Below, piece after piece: positions 1 through 6,486 of a stretch of 10,702 bases of DNA. The notes under the pieces were generated by a model. That model searched no databases. It was not told where the DNA came from and worked only from the letters and a program-made list of their open reading frames with translations. Position 1 is the stretch's first letter, and each line of letters begins with the position of its first letter. Both the position numbers and the translations under genes were made by a program. The DNA is from TMED26 sp002694075 (GTDB taxonomy: Bacteria; Pseudomonadota; Alphaproteobacteria; Thalassobaculales; Thalassobaculaceae): NCBI GenBank assembly GCA_036160575.1, contig JAYYDT010000064.1, positions 1 through 10,702 on the forward strand, written 5' to 3'.

Positions 1-9
1 AGAGCGCGG

Positions 10-38
10 TTTATATCGCCGCCCCGCGCCCTCGTCAA
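10..38 (-). promoter_or_regulatory. Sigma-70-like promoter firing out of the left edge
   Basis: Read on the minus strand, TTGACG (33-38) is followed by a 17-nt spacer and TATAAA (10-15). Each hexamer matches the housekeeping consensus at 5 of 6 positions and the spacing is ideal. It lies just beyond the stop of the enoyl-CoA hydratase and points away from it, so it should drive a gene starting left of the window. In many alphaproteobacteria the next gene here is rpsT, followed by dnaA; that identity is inferred from remembered synteny and is not visible. Confidence 0.6.
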
Positions 39-54
39 CCGCCGACGCGGCGGT
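38..54 (-). other. Short GC stem-loop after the hydratase gene
   Basis: ACCGCCG and CGGCGGT form a perfect 7-bp stem around a 3-nt loop, immediately after the hydratase stop codon on the minus strand. No T-run follows, so it is not a canonical intrinsic terminator. It could stabilise the 3' end of the mRNA or weakly terminate. It abuts the -35 of the outward promoter. Confidence 0.35.
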
Positions 55-55
55 C

Positions 56-832
56 TTAGCGGTTCTTGAAATCGGGCGCGCGTTTTTCCACGAAGGCCGC
101 CATGCCCTCCATTTTATCCTCGAAGGCGAAACTGGAATGGAATAGGCGCCGTTCGAAATGCACACCCTCGGCCAAAGTGGTCTCATAGGCCCGATTGACC
201 GCGTCCTTGGTCAGCATCACCGAGGGCAGCGACATGTCGGCGATCACGGCGGCGGTTTTGAGCGCTTCGGCCTCCAGCTCGGCGAGCGGGAGGACGCGGC
301 TCACCAGGCCGGCGCGCTCCGCCTCGGCGGCGTCCATCATGCGGCCGGTCAGGCACATTTCCATGGCCTTCGACTTGCCGACGAAACGGGTCAGTCGCTG
401 GGTCCCGCCGGCACCGGGGATAACCCCCAGCTTGATTTCCGGCTGCCCGAACTTGGCGTTGTCGGCGGCCAGGATGAAATCGCACATCATCGCCACTTCG
501 CAGCCCCCGCCGAGGGCGAAACCAGCCACCGCGGCGATAATCGGTTTACGGGTTTCAGCGACCTTTTCCCACGTCCCGGTGATGAAATCCTCGCCATAGA
601 CGTCGGCATAGGTCTTTGGCTGCATTTCCTTGATATCGGCGCCGGCGGCGAACGCTTTCTCACTGCCGGTCAACACCATGCAGCCAATCGCCGGGTCGGC
701 CTCGAAGGCCGCCAGGGCGGCGCCCAACTCGGCCATCAACGGGCTGGACAGAGCGTTCAGCGCCTGTGGCCGGTTGAGGCGAATTAAACCGACCTTGCCA
801 TGGGTTTCGACCAAAATGTTTTCATAAGACAT
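56..832 (-). CDS. Enoyl-CoA hydratase (crotonase family, short-chain type)
   Basis: Cytoplasmic hydratase that adds water to trans-2-enoyl-CoA in fatty-acid beta-oxidation and related acyl-CoA catabolism. The 258-residue protein has normal length and the full crotonase fold signature. An oxyanion-hole segment FAAGADI lies near residues 61-67. GGGCE (108-112) carries the first catalytic Glu (E112), and GQPEI (129-133) carries the second (E132), equivalent to E144 and E164 of rat mitochondrial hydratase. Both acids together favour a true hydratase over an isomerase or thioesterase. The ATG start is supported by AAGGAG (841-846) with 8-nt spacing. It is the last of three closely spaced minus-strand genes after mutM and the small exported protein, with a 34-nt gap upstream. 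The precise acyl chain preference cannot be read from sequence. Confidence 0.93.
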   Translation of the reverse strand: MSYENILVETHGKVGLIRLNRPQALNALSSPLMAELGAALAAFEADPAIGCMVLTGSEKAFAAGADIKEMQPKTYADVYGEDFITGTWEKVAETRKPIIAAVAGFALGGGCEVAMMCDFILAADNAKFGQPEIKLGVIPGAGGTQRLTRFVGKSKAMEMCLTGRMMDAAEAERAGLVSRVLPLAELEAEALKTAAVIADMSLPSVMLTKDAVNRAYETTLAEGVHFERRLFHSSFAFEDKMEGMAAFVEKRAPDFKNR

Positions 833-866
833 GTCGCTAGCTCCTTACTTCGGATGGTCGCGCCGC

Positions 867-1241
867 TTAGGGCTGCGGCGTCAATGTGAAGCGGACCACC
901 GTCAAACCGCCGTCGGTGGTCGGAAAATCGAGAACCAAACGTTCCCCCTCGCGGTCAAAACGACCGCTCTCGGCCGGCGTCCGGCGCCACCCGAATTGCG
1001 GCAGGACACGGCTGTAATAAGCGATGACCGCGGCCCGGTCGGCGCGCCCCTCGGCGACCGCGATGACGATCCGCCCGGCGGCGGTGTCAAAGGTCACGGC
1101 GGCCTCGGGGATTTCGCTGAGCGCGGTCATCAGCGGCAAATCGTCGAAACCGGCGACGAAATCGGCGGCCTGACCGGCGCCCATGAAAGTGCCGGCGATC
1201 GCCATCGCCGCCATCATCCGCTGTGCCCATTTGGCGCGCAT
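867..1241 (-). CDS. Small exported protein of unknown function
   Basis: A 124-residue protein that I do not recognise as a characterised family. The N-terminus is a clear Sec signal peptide: basic start MRAKWAQR, hydrophobic core MMAAMAIAGTFMGAG, and an AQA-type cleavage site before ADFVAGF at about residues 25-26. The mature part of about 99 residues is probably periplasmic. It contains YYSRVLPQFGW, resembling the 'Y-x3-LP-x2-GW' segment seen in several small envelope proteins, followed by a basic/acidic beta-like stretch ending in VVRFTLTPQP. The reading frame stays open to 1607, but that extension overlaps mutM; the ATG at 1241 puts the signal peptide exactly at the N-terminus. No strong Shine-Dalgarno is visible. 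It lies 49 nt after mutM and 34 nt before the hydratase, so it is probably co-transcribed. My impression is that similar proteins occupy this position in related genomes, but I could not check. Confidence 0.8.
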   Translation of the reverse strand: MRAKWAQRMMAAMAIAGTFMGAGQAADFVAGFDDLPLMTALSEIPEAAVTFDTAAGRIVIAVAEGRADRAAVIAYYSRVLPQFGWRRTPAESGRFDREGERLVLDFPTTDGGLTVVRFTLTPQP

Positions 1242-1290
1242 CGTGTACTCGCTCGATTGTGCCGATTGGATCGCTCGGTGGATTGCTAGC

Positions 1291-2121
1291 CTAGCGCTGA
1301 CAATTGGAACAGAAAAAAGTCGTGCGCCCGGTTTGCACCAAGCGCTGGATCGGCCGGCCACAGCCCGCGTTAACACAAGCCTCGCCGGTCCGCCCATAGA
1401 CCTGGAAGGCATGCTGAAAATAGCCCAGTTCGCCATTCGGCTGAACATGGTCGCGGAGCGAGGCGCCACCGGCGCGAATCGCCGCCTCGAGGACCTCGCG
1501 AATGGCCACGGCCAGGCGATCGGCGCGCCCACCGGTGACCGACCCGCCCTTGCGCCGCGGCGAGATACCGGCCCGGAACAGCGCCTCGGAAGCGTAAATA
1601 TTACCAATGCCGGCGACCAAACGCTGGTCCAAAAGAAGCGGTTTGATGGCCGTCCCGCGGCCGCGCAAACCAGCGGCCAAAACCGGGCCGTTGAAATGAT
1701 TGCCCAACGGTTCCGGCCCGAGAGCGGCGAGCAAGGGATGGGCGTCGATAGTCGCCGTGGTCGCCAAATCGACGACCCCGAAACGGCGGGCGTCGTTGAA
1801 GCACACCACCGGGCCGCCCTCGGCCATGAAGATGAGGTGGTCGTGTTTGTCGAATTGCGCCGGCGCCGCCGCCGAGATGGTCATCCGTCCGGACATGCCC
1901 AAATGCAGCAGCATCGCCGTGCCGTCGTCGAATTCAGCGATGATGTATTTCGCCCGGCGCCGCAGACGCAGGAGCCGGCGGCCGCTCAACCGGGCGGCGA
2001 AATCGGGTGGCACCGGCCGGCGCAGCTTGGCCGTGCGGCACAGCACACGGGCCAGCACGCGACCCTCCAGGGCCGTTGCTAGGCCGCGTTTCACGGTTTC
2101 CACCTCGGGCAGTTCCGGCAT
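1291..2121 (-). CDS. mutM: Formamidopyrimidine-DNA glycosylase (MutM/Fpg)
   Basis: Bifunctional base-excision repair enzyme that removes 8-oxoguanine and formamidopyrimidines and nicks the abasic site by beta/delta elimination. The 276-residue protein begins MPELPEVETV; after Met removal P2 is the Schiff-base nucleophile and E3 the catalytic acid. K58 lies in the conserved KYIIAEF segment. The helix-two-turn-helix motif GIGNIYASE (171-179) supplies the DNA-contacting Asn (N174). The C-terminal zinc finger is intact: C249, C254, C271 and C274 (C-x4-C-x16-C-x2-C), with the conserved Arg in GRTTFF. All known key residues are present, so it should be active. It is divergent from ubiE and heads the minus-strand group mutM, exported protein, hydratase. 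A purine-rich stretch just upstream of the ATG serves as ribosome binding site. Confidence 0.98.
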   Translation of the reverse strand: MPELPEVETVKRGLATALEGRVLARVLCRTAKLRRPVPPDFAARLSGRRLLRLRRRAKYIIAEFDDGTAMLLHLGMSGRMTISAAAPAQFDKHDHLIFMAEGGPVVCFNDARRFGVVDLATTATIDAHPLLAALGPEPLGNHFNGPVLAAGLRGRGTAIKPLLLDQRLVAGIGNIYASEALFRAGISPRRKGGSVTGGRADRLAVAIREVLEAAIRAGGASLRDHVQPNGELGYFQHAFQVYGRTGEACVNAGCGRPIQRLVQTGRTTFFCSNCQR

Positions 2122-2249
2122 CCCTTCTCCCTTCCGGCCGCCGATGCTCCACGCCGCGGCGATGAATATTTTCCTTCGCCTGATAGTGCCCTAAGTTAGA
2201 GCGGTCAACCGATCAACGGCGCGCCAAGCGGCGCGGCGGGGAGGAATTC
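2122..2249. promoter_or_regulatory. Divergent intergenic region mutM / ubiE
   Basis: A 128-nt region between two divergent genes that must hold promoters for both. A less GC-rich core around 2162-2200 contains AATATTTTCC and CCTAAGTTAG, the likeliest promoter DNA, but I find no pair of hexamers good enough to assign. GGAGG at 2240-2244, 5 nt before the ubiE ATG, is a clear ribosome binding site. No operator-like palindrome stands out. Confidence 0.5.
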
Positions 2250-2987
2250 ATGGCCGACCGCACCCATTTTGGTTTCCGCGATGTCGCCCGCGCCGACAAG
2301 GCCGGCCTGGTGCGCGAGGTGTTCACCTCGGTCGCCGGCCGCTATGACCTGATGAACGACCTGATGAGCGGCGGGGTCCACCGGCTGTGGAAGGACGCCG
2401 CCCTCGATTGGCTGGCCCCGCGGCCGGATCAGCATTTGTTGGATGTCGCCGGCGGCACCGGCGATATCGCCTTTCGCTTTCTGGAGCGCGGCGGCGGCCA
2501 GGTTACGGTCTGCGACATCAACGCCGACATGATCGCCGCCGGCCAAGCCCGCGCCGGCGACCGCTTGCTCGGCGACAAGGTAGGCTGGACCCTAGGCGAC
2601 GCCGAGAATCTACCCTTTCCGGCCCGCGCCATGGACCGCTACACCATCGCCTTTGGCTTGCGCAATGTAACCGACATCGACCGCGCCTTGGCCGAAGCGT
2701 TCCGCGTGCTGAAGATTGGCGGCCGCTTCCTGTGCCTGGAGTTTTCCCAGGTCGAAAATCCGGTTTTGGCCCAGCTTTATGAGCGTTTTTCCTTCGATGT
2801 CTTGCCGGAAATTGGCGCGCGCGTGGCCGGCGACCGCGACGCTTACCAGTATTTGGTCGAAAGCATCCGCCGATTTCCGCCCCAGGAAGCTCTGGCGGCC
2901 CGCCTGCGGGCCCACGGCTTCGACCGGGTGCGGGTGCGGAATTTAAGCGGCGGCATCGCCGCCTTGCACTCGGCCTGGCGGGTGTAA
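2250..2987 (+). CDS. ubiE: Ubiquinone/menaquinone C-methyltransferase UbiE (COQ5 type)
   Basis: S-adenosylmethionine-dependent C-methyltransferase that methylates the benzoquinol ring in ubiquinone synthesis and, where present, demethylmenaquinol. The 245-residue protein shows the family's N-terminal signature around residues 31-48 (RYDLMNDLMSGG, then HRLWK). SAM-binding motif I is LLDVAGGTGDIAF (63-75). The post-motif RVLKIGGRF (152-160) replaces the usual Pro of 'LKPGG' with Ile. The C-terminal YQYLVESIRRFP segment is typical of UbiE/COQ5. A GGAGG ribosome binding site lies 5 nt before the ATG. ubiB starts 13 nt downstream, so the two form an operon. Presence of a menaquinone branch cannot be judged from this window. 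Confidence 0.97.
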   Translation: MADRTHFGFRDVARADKAGLVREVFTSVAGRYDLMNDLMSGGVHRLWKDAALDWLAPRPDQHLLDVAGGTGDIAFRFLERGGGQVTVCDINADMIAAGQARAGDRLLGDKVGWTLGDAENLPFPARAMDRYTIAFGLRNVTDIDRALAEAFRVLKIGGRFLCLEFSQVENPVLAQLYERFSFDVLPEIGARVAGDRDAYQYLVESIRRFPPQEALAARLRAHGFDRVRVRNLSGGIAALHSAWRV

Positions 2988-3000
2988 GCGCGGCACGACC

Positions 3001-4530
3001 GTGCGCGCGGCTCTGCGACATATGGGGCGGCTGCTCGCCCTGGCCTGGGTGTTGCTGCGCCACGGCGCGCTCATCGGCCTGGTCGACGGCCCGCGACACC
3101 GCGCCCGGCGGCACCTGTTGACGGCCCTGGCGGCCGCGCCCTGGCGGGCCGCCCGGCCGGGCCAGCGCTGGGCGGCGGCGCTCACCCGCATGGGACCGAG
3201 CTTCGTCAAGCTTGGCCAATCCTTGGCCACCCGCGGCGACCTCTTGGGCGCCGAAATCGCCGATGACTTAGCCTATTTGCAGGATCGCATGGCGCCATTT
3301 CCGGCGGCCGAGGCGCGCCGCGCACTCGAGGCCGAACTTGGCCGGCCGTTAACCGATGTGTTCGCCGAATTCGACAACACGCCGGTCGCCGCCGCCTCGC
3401 TCGCCCAGGTCCACTTCGCGGTTACCACCGGCGACGCACCGGTGGCGGTCAAGATCCTGCGCCCCGGCATCGAGGCGGCGGTCGCTCGCGATATCGCCCT
3501 ATTCACCTGGCTCGCCGCCACCGCCGAGTATTGGTCGGCCGGCGCCCGCGCCCTGCGCCTGTCGGCCGCTGTCAAGATCTTCGCCGACAGCATCGCCCAA
3601 GAGCTGGACCTTCGCCTGGAAGCCGCCGCCGCCGAGGAATTGGCCGATCACTTCGCCGAGGACCCGGGGTTTTACGTGCATGCCGTCGACTGGGGGTTGA
3701 GCGGCCGGCGCGTTCTCGTCACCGAACGCGTCGTCGGCACCCGTATCGACAACGCCGCCGGCCTCACCGCCGCCGGCCATGACCCCCGGCGGATCGCCGT
3801 CAAATCGGCGGAGATCTTTTTTCTGCAGGTATTCCGCGACGGCTTCTTCCACGCCGACATGCATCCCGGCAACGCCTTCGTCACCGCCGACGGTCGGATC
3901 GCGCCGGTCGACTTTGGCATCATGGGCCGGTTGGACGAGCGAGCCCGTGAAGATCTGGCCGATTTATTGGCGGCCCTGCTGAACGGTGACTATCACCGCC
4001 TGGCGTCCTTGATGATCGCGGTCGGCTGGGTGCCGGCCAAACACGAGCCGGCGGTCTTGGCGCAAGCCTGCCGGGCGGTCGCCGCCCCCCTTCTGGGTCA
4101 GCCGCTGGCGGCGATGTCGGTCGGTGCCCTGTTTGGCCAGATCCTCAGCCTCGCGCGGCGGTTCGACATGCGCCCGCAGCCGGAATTGCTATTGCTGCAA
4201 AAAACCATGGTGGTCGCCGAGGGGGTCGGCCGCCGCCTTGACCCCAGCATCAACATCTGGGCCGAGGCGCGCCCCTTGATCAGCGCCTGGATGATCGAGC
4301 ATCGCGGGCCGGCGGCGCGGGTCGCCAAGACCGCCGCCGCCCTGACCCGCTTGGTCGACCATTTGCCGCGCTGGGTCGACCGTTTGGAACGCGCCGCCCA
4401 GGCGACTGAGGCCGAGACCGCCGACACCGCCCAGGGCGAGGCCGGCGCCCCCGTGGCCAGGGGCGGGGCCTGGCTGTGGGCCGCGATCTTGCTCGCCGGG
4501 CTGGCGCTGATCGCCGCCGCCGGGCTGTGA
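3001..4530 (+). CDS. ubiB: UbiB/COQ8-family atypical kinase-like protein for ubiquinone biosynthesis
   Basis: Member of the ABC1/ADCK/UbiB protein-kinase-like family, required for ubiquinone biosynthesis in many bacteria and thought to act through ATPase activity on the membrane rather than as a classical kinase. The 509-residue protein has the family's inhibitory KxGQ motif (K70-LGQ), the alanine-rich nucleotide loop PVAAASLAQVH (128-138), the ATP-binding Lys in VAVK (K151), the catalytic HADMHPGN (284-291) and metal-binding DFG (304-306). The C-terminus ends in a hydrophobic helix (about 491-509, WLWAAILLAGLALIAAAGL), the usual membrane anchor. The start is GTG at 3001. An in-frame ATG at 3022 (codon 8) is a possible alternative, and neither has a strong Shine-Dalgarno, suggesting coupling to ubiE. 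It is commonly followed by coaBC in alphaproteobacteria; here it is not. Confidence 0.96.
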   Translation: MRAALRHMGRLLALAWVLLRHGALIGLVDGPRHRARRHLLTALAAAPWRAARPGQRWAAALTRMGPSFVKLGQSLATRGDLLGAEIADDLAYLQDRMAPFPAAEARRALEAELGRPLTDVFAEFDNTPVAAASLAQVHFAVTTGDAPVAVKILRPGIEAAVARDIALFTWLAATAEYWSAGARALRLSAAVKIFADSIAQELDLRLEAAAAEELADHFAEDPGFYVHAVDWGLSGRRVLVTERVVGTRIDNAAGLTAAGHDPRRIAVKSAEIFFLQVFRDGFFHADMHPGNAFVTADGRIAPVDFGIMGRLDERAREDLADLLAALLNGDYHRLASLMIAVGWVPAKHEPAVLAQACRAVAAPLLGQPLAAMSVGALFGQILSLARRFDMRPQPELLLLQKTMVVAEGVGRRLDPSINIWAEARPLISAWMIEHRGPAARVAKTAAALTRLVDHLPRWVDRLERAAQATEAETADTAQGEAGAPVARGGAWLWAAILLAGLALIAAAGL

Positions 4531-4600
4531 AAGCCCTCGCCTTCGCCTCGGCGCGCGTTTAGACTCCGGCCAACAGCCACGATCAAGGGAGCGGGCGCCG

Positions 4601-5224
4601 GTGACGGAGACCTACGCGACCGCGCAAGAACGCTTTTGGGCCGGCGAATTCGGCACCGATTACAGCGCCCGCAACCAGGGCGCGGCGCAGATCGAACACC
4701 GCCGCGCGCTGTGGGCCGAGGTACTGCGCCAGGCCGCGCCGCTGACCAGCCTCTGTGAATTTGGCGCCAATATCGGCCTTAACCTGGTCGCCCTTGGCCA
4801 GTTGCAGCCCGCCGCCGTCCGCCACGCGATTGAGCTTAACCCAACCGCGCTGGCCGCCTTGAACGCCCTTGACGGCGTCACCGTCCACGCCGGCACGGTT
4901 CTTGAGCGCCATCTCACGGCGCCGGTCGATCTGACCTTCACCGTCGGGGTTTTGATCCATATCGCGCCCGAGCGTCTGACCACCGTTTACGACCATTTGC
5001 ACGCCGGCAGTCGGCGCTATATCGCGGTCGCCGAGTATTACAATCCGACGCCGGTCGAGGTGCCTTATCGCGGCCACGACGCGCGCTTGTTCAAACGCGA
5101 TTTCGCCGGCGAAATGCTCGACCGTTTCAGCGATTTGCGGCTGGTCGACTATGGCTTTCGCTATCACCGCGACCCGGCCCACCCGGCCGACGACCTGACC
5201 TGGTTTTTGATGGAGAAGAGATGA
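4601..5224 (+). CDS. SAM-dependent methyltransferase, pseudaminic-acid-biosynthesis-associated methylase type
   Basis: A 207-residue class I methyltransferase. The opening ATAQERFWAGEFGTDYSARN and the motif I variant LCEFGANIGLN (51-61; note E-x-G-x-N-x-G rather than the usual D-x-G-x-G) resemble the family annotated as pseudaminic acid biosynthesis-associated methylase. The acidic residue for the SAM ribose is probably E79 (AIELNP). VDLTFTVGVLIHIAPE (109-124) matches motif IV and its follow-up. The C-terminal RDFAGEMLDRF and the terminal WFLMEKR are also in family style. The natural substrate is not known; the name comes from association with flagellar nonulosonic-acid loci, and none is visible here. 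The start is GTG, with AAGGGAG (4585-4591) 9 nt upstream. Its stop overlaps the start of the next gene as ATGA (5221-5224), so the two are translationally coupled. Confidence 0.8.
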   Translation: MTETYATAQERFWAGEFGTDYSARNQGAAQIEHRRALWAEVLRQAAPLTSLCEFGANIGLNLVALGQLQPAAVRHAIELNPTALAALNALDGVTVHAGTVLERHLTAPVDLTFTVGVLIHIAPERLTTVYDHLHAGSRRYIAVAEYYNPTPVEVPYRGHDARLFKRDFAGEMLDRFSDLRLVDYGFRYHRDPAHPADDLTWFLMEKR

Positions 5225-5868
5225 GCGATTTGACCGAACGCCTGGCCCGCTGCCACGCCAGCCCGGTGCATGACGTCATGCGCGAGATGGGTTACGGCAA
5301 TTGTGTGCTGCCGCCGGAGATCCAGCCCCTCGACCGCGGCATGAAATTGGCCGGCGAGATTTACACCCTGTCCGGCCATGTCGACCAGACGCTCAGCCGC
5401 CATGAAAGCTTGCTGCGCTGGGCGCGGGTTTTATCGAAAGTGCCGGCCGGCAAGGTGTTGGTGTGTCAGCCCAATACCCACGCCATCGCCTTGATGGGCG
5501 AGCTGTCGGCGCGGGCGCTGATGGTCAAGGACACCAAGGGCTATTTGATGGACGGCCATTGCCGCGACGTCGCCGACATTCTGGAAATGGAATTTCCGGT
5601 GTTCGGCCGCCTCAGCACCCCCGCCGACATTATGGAGCGGTGGACCTACCACGCCCTCGGCGCGCCGATCACCATCGGCACCGTCACCATCCGCTCCGGC
5701 GATTACCTGATCGCCGATATGGATGGCGCGGTGGTTATTCCGCAGGAAATCGCCGAGGCCGCGGTCACCCAGACCGAAAAGGTGATGGCCGAGGAAAGCG
5801 ACATGCGCAAAGCCATTCTCGACGGCATGGATCCCGAACAGGCCTATCTCAAATACAACCGCTTTTAA
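5221..5868 (+). CDS. RraA-like / 4-hydroxy-4-methyl-2-oxoglutarate aldolase family protein
   Basis: A 215-residue member of the RraA/HMG-aldolase superfamily. Family members are either divalent-metal pyruvate aldolases (class II HMG/CHA aldolases) or RraA, the RNase E inhibitor. The signature is present: MGELSARAL (92-100), then GYLMDGHCRD (107-116), where R115 and D116 correspond to the substrate-binding Arg and metal-binding Asp of HMG/CHA aldolase. GDYLIADMDGAVVIP (160-174) is the typical C-terminal loop. These residues, and the tail after the core, argue for an enzyme rather than true RraA, but the substrate is unknown. The segment between the Ala and the DG (MVKDTKG) deviates from the usual 'A-x3-G-x2-G'. 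GGAG (5212-5215) lies 5 nt before the ATG, inside the methylase gene, and the 4-nt overlap implies coupled translation. It converges on the DUF3501 gene with a 6-nt gap. Confidence 0.82.
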   Translation: MSDLTERLARCHASPVHDVMREMGYGNCVLPPEIQPLDRGMKLAGEIYTLSGHVDQTLSRHESLLRWARVLSKVPAGKVLVCQPNTHAIALMGELSARALMVKDTKGYLMDGHCRDVADILEMEFPVFGRLSTPADIMERWTYHALGAPITIGTVTIRSGDYLIADMDGAVVIPQEIAEAAVTQTEKVMAEESDMRKAILDGMDPEQAYLKYNRF

Positions 5869-5874
5869 AACCGG

Positions 5875-6465
5875 TCAGTCGAGGTCGCCAGCCAAAGCCG
5901 CCCGTGTCGCCGGCGGCAAAATGGTCATATGGCTGTAGGCCGGATGCTTGATGCCGAGGATCACCTCACCGGCGCCGCCCTTAAGCTTGGCGGCCTGGTC
6001 GTCGGTTAGATGAAAGTGCACGAACTGCACCGATGAGGCTTTGCCTTCGGCGCTGGTGCGGTCGACATCGGTCTCGGCGGTGGCGGTCACTTCGGCGCCG
6101 TCGATGGACAGGAAAAAGGTCTCCTCGACGCCGCCCAACTCGCCCAGAATGGCGGCGCGTTTGGCCGGGTCGTCGATCTCGAACATCACCGTCGCGATTA
6201 ATTCACGGCCCTTGGGGATGAGCGGGTTATAAGCGTTGAGCTCGTCGGGGATCTGCGCCTCGCCGCCCTTTTCGATATACAGCATCTCATGGACCTGCAG
6301 CCACATGGTCCAATAGTTCTCGAAATAAAAAGTCGCGTGCGGGCCAATGTGGACCCGGCGATTTTTTTTGTCGGCGACAATTTCGCGGCGGCGTTCCATA
6401 CGGATGGCGCCATAGGCGGCCATGTCCATGATGTCGTCGCGAGTCAGTTCTTTGGCGGGGGTCAT
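5875..6465 (-). CDS. DUF3501 family protein
   Basis: A 196-residue cytoplasmic protein matching the DUF3501 family: an N-terminal LTRDDIMDM, a basic RMERRREIVADKKNRR, then GPHATFYFENYWTMWLQVHE (47-66) and MLYIEKGG. No biochemical function is known to me. The family is repeatedly found beside rubrerythrin and a GlpC-like Fe-S protein, as here, which suggests a role in the same redox or peroxide process. The reading frame extends to a TTG at 6480, but GGAGG (6474-6478) sits 8 nt before the ATG at 6465, which decides the start. It follows the Fe-S gene by 21 nt, so the two are one transcription unit. There are no cysteines, so it is unlikely to bind an Fe-S cluster itself. Confidence 0.88.
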   Translation of the reverse strand: MTPAKELTRDDIMDMAAYGAIRMERRREIVADKKNRRVHIGPHATFYFENYWTMWLQVHEMLYIEKGGEAQIPDELNAYNPLIPKGRELIATVMFEIDDPAKRAAILGELGGVEETFFLSIDGAEVTATAETDVDRTSAEGKASSVQFVHFHLTDDQAAKLKGGAGEVILGIKHPAYSHMTILPPATRAALAGDLD

Positions 6466-6473
6466 CACTCTTT

Positions 6474-6478
6474 CCTCC
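6474..6478 (-). promoter_or_regulatory. Ribosome binding site fixing the DUF3501 start
   Basis: GGAGG on the minus strand, 8 nt before the ATG at 6465. The longer frame would start at TTG 6480, upstream of this site and with it inside the coding sequence, which is implausible. Confidence 0.8.
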
Positions 6479-6486
6479 AAGGCGGC

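Noticed and set aside
158..787. 209-codon open frame on the plus strand opposite the enoyl-CoA hydratase
   Set aside because: The hydratase has both catalytic Glu residues on the minus strand; the antisense frame has no family resemblance.
1242..1607. N-terminal extension of the small exported protein to 1607
   Set aside because: It would overlap mutM by more than 300 nt and bury the signal peptide in the middle of the protein.
1183..2082. 299-codon open frame on the plus strand opposite mutM
   Set aside because: mutM is unmistakable on the minus strand; the antisense protein is Arg/Ala/Gln-rich with no recognisable domain.
2518..3219. 233-codon open frame on the minus strand across ubiE and ubiB
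   Set aside because: It is antisense to two clear genes and its sequence is Arg/Pro/Gly-rich, typical of GC-driven shadow frames.
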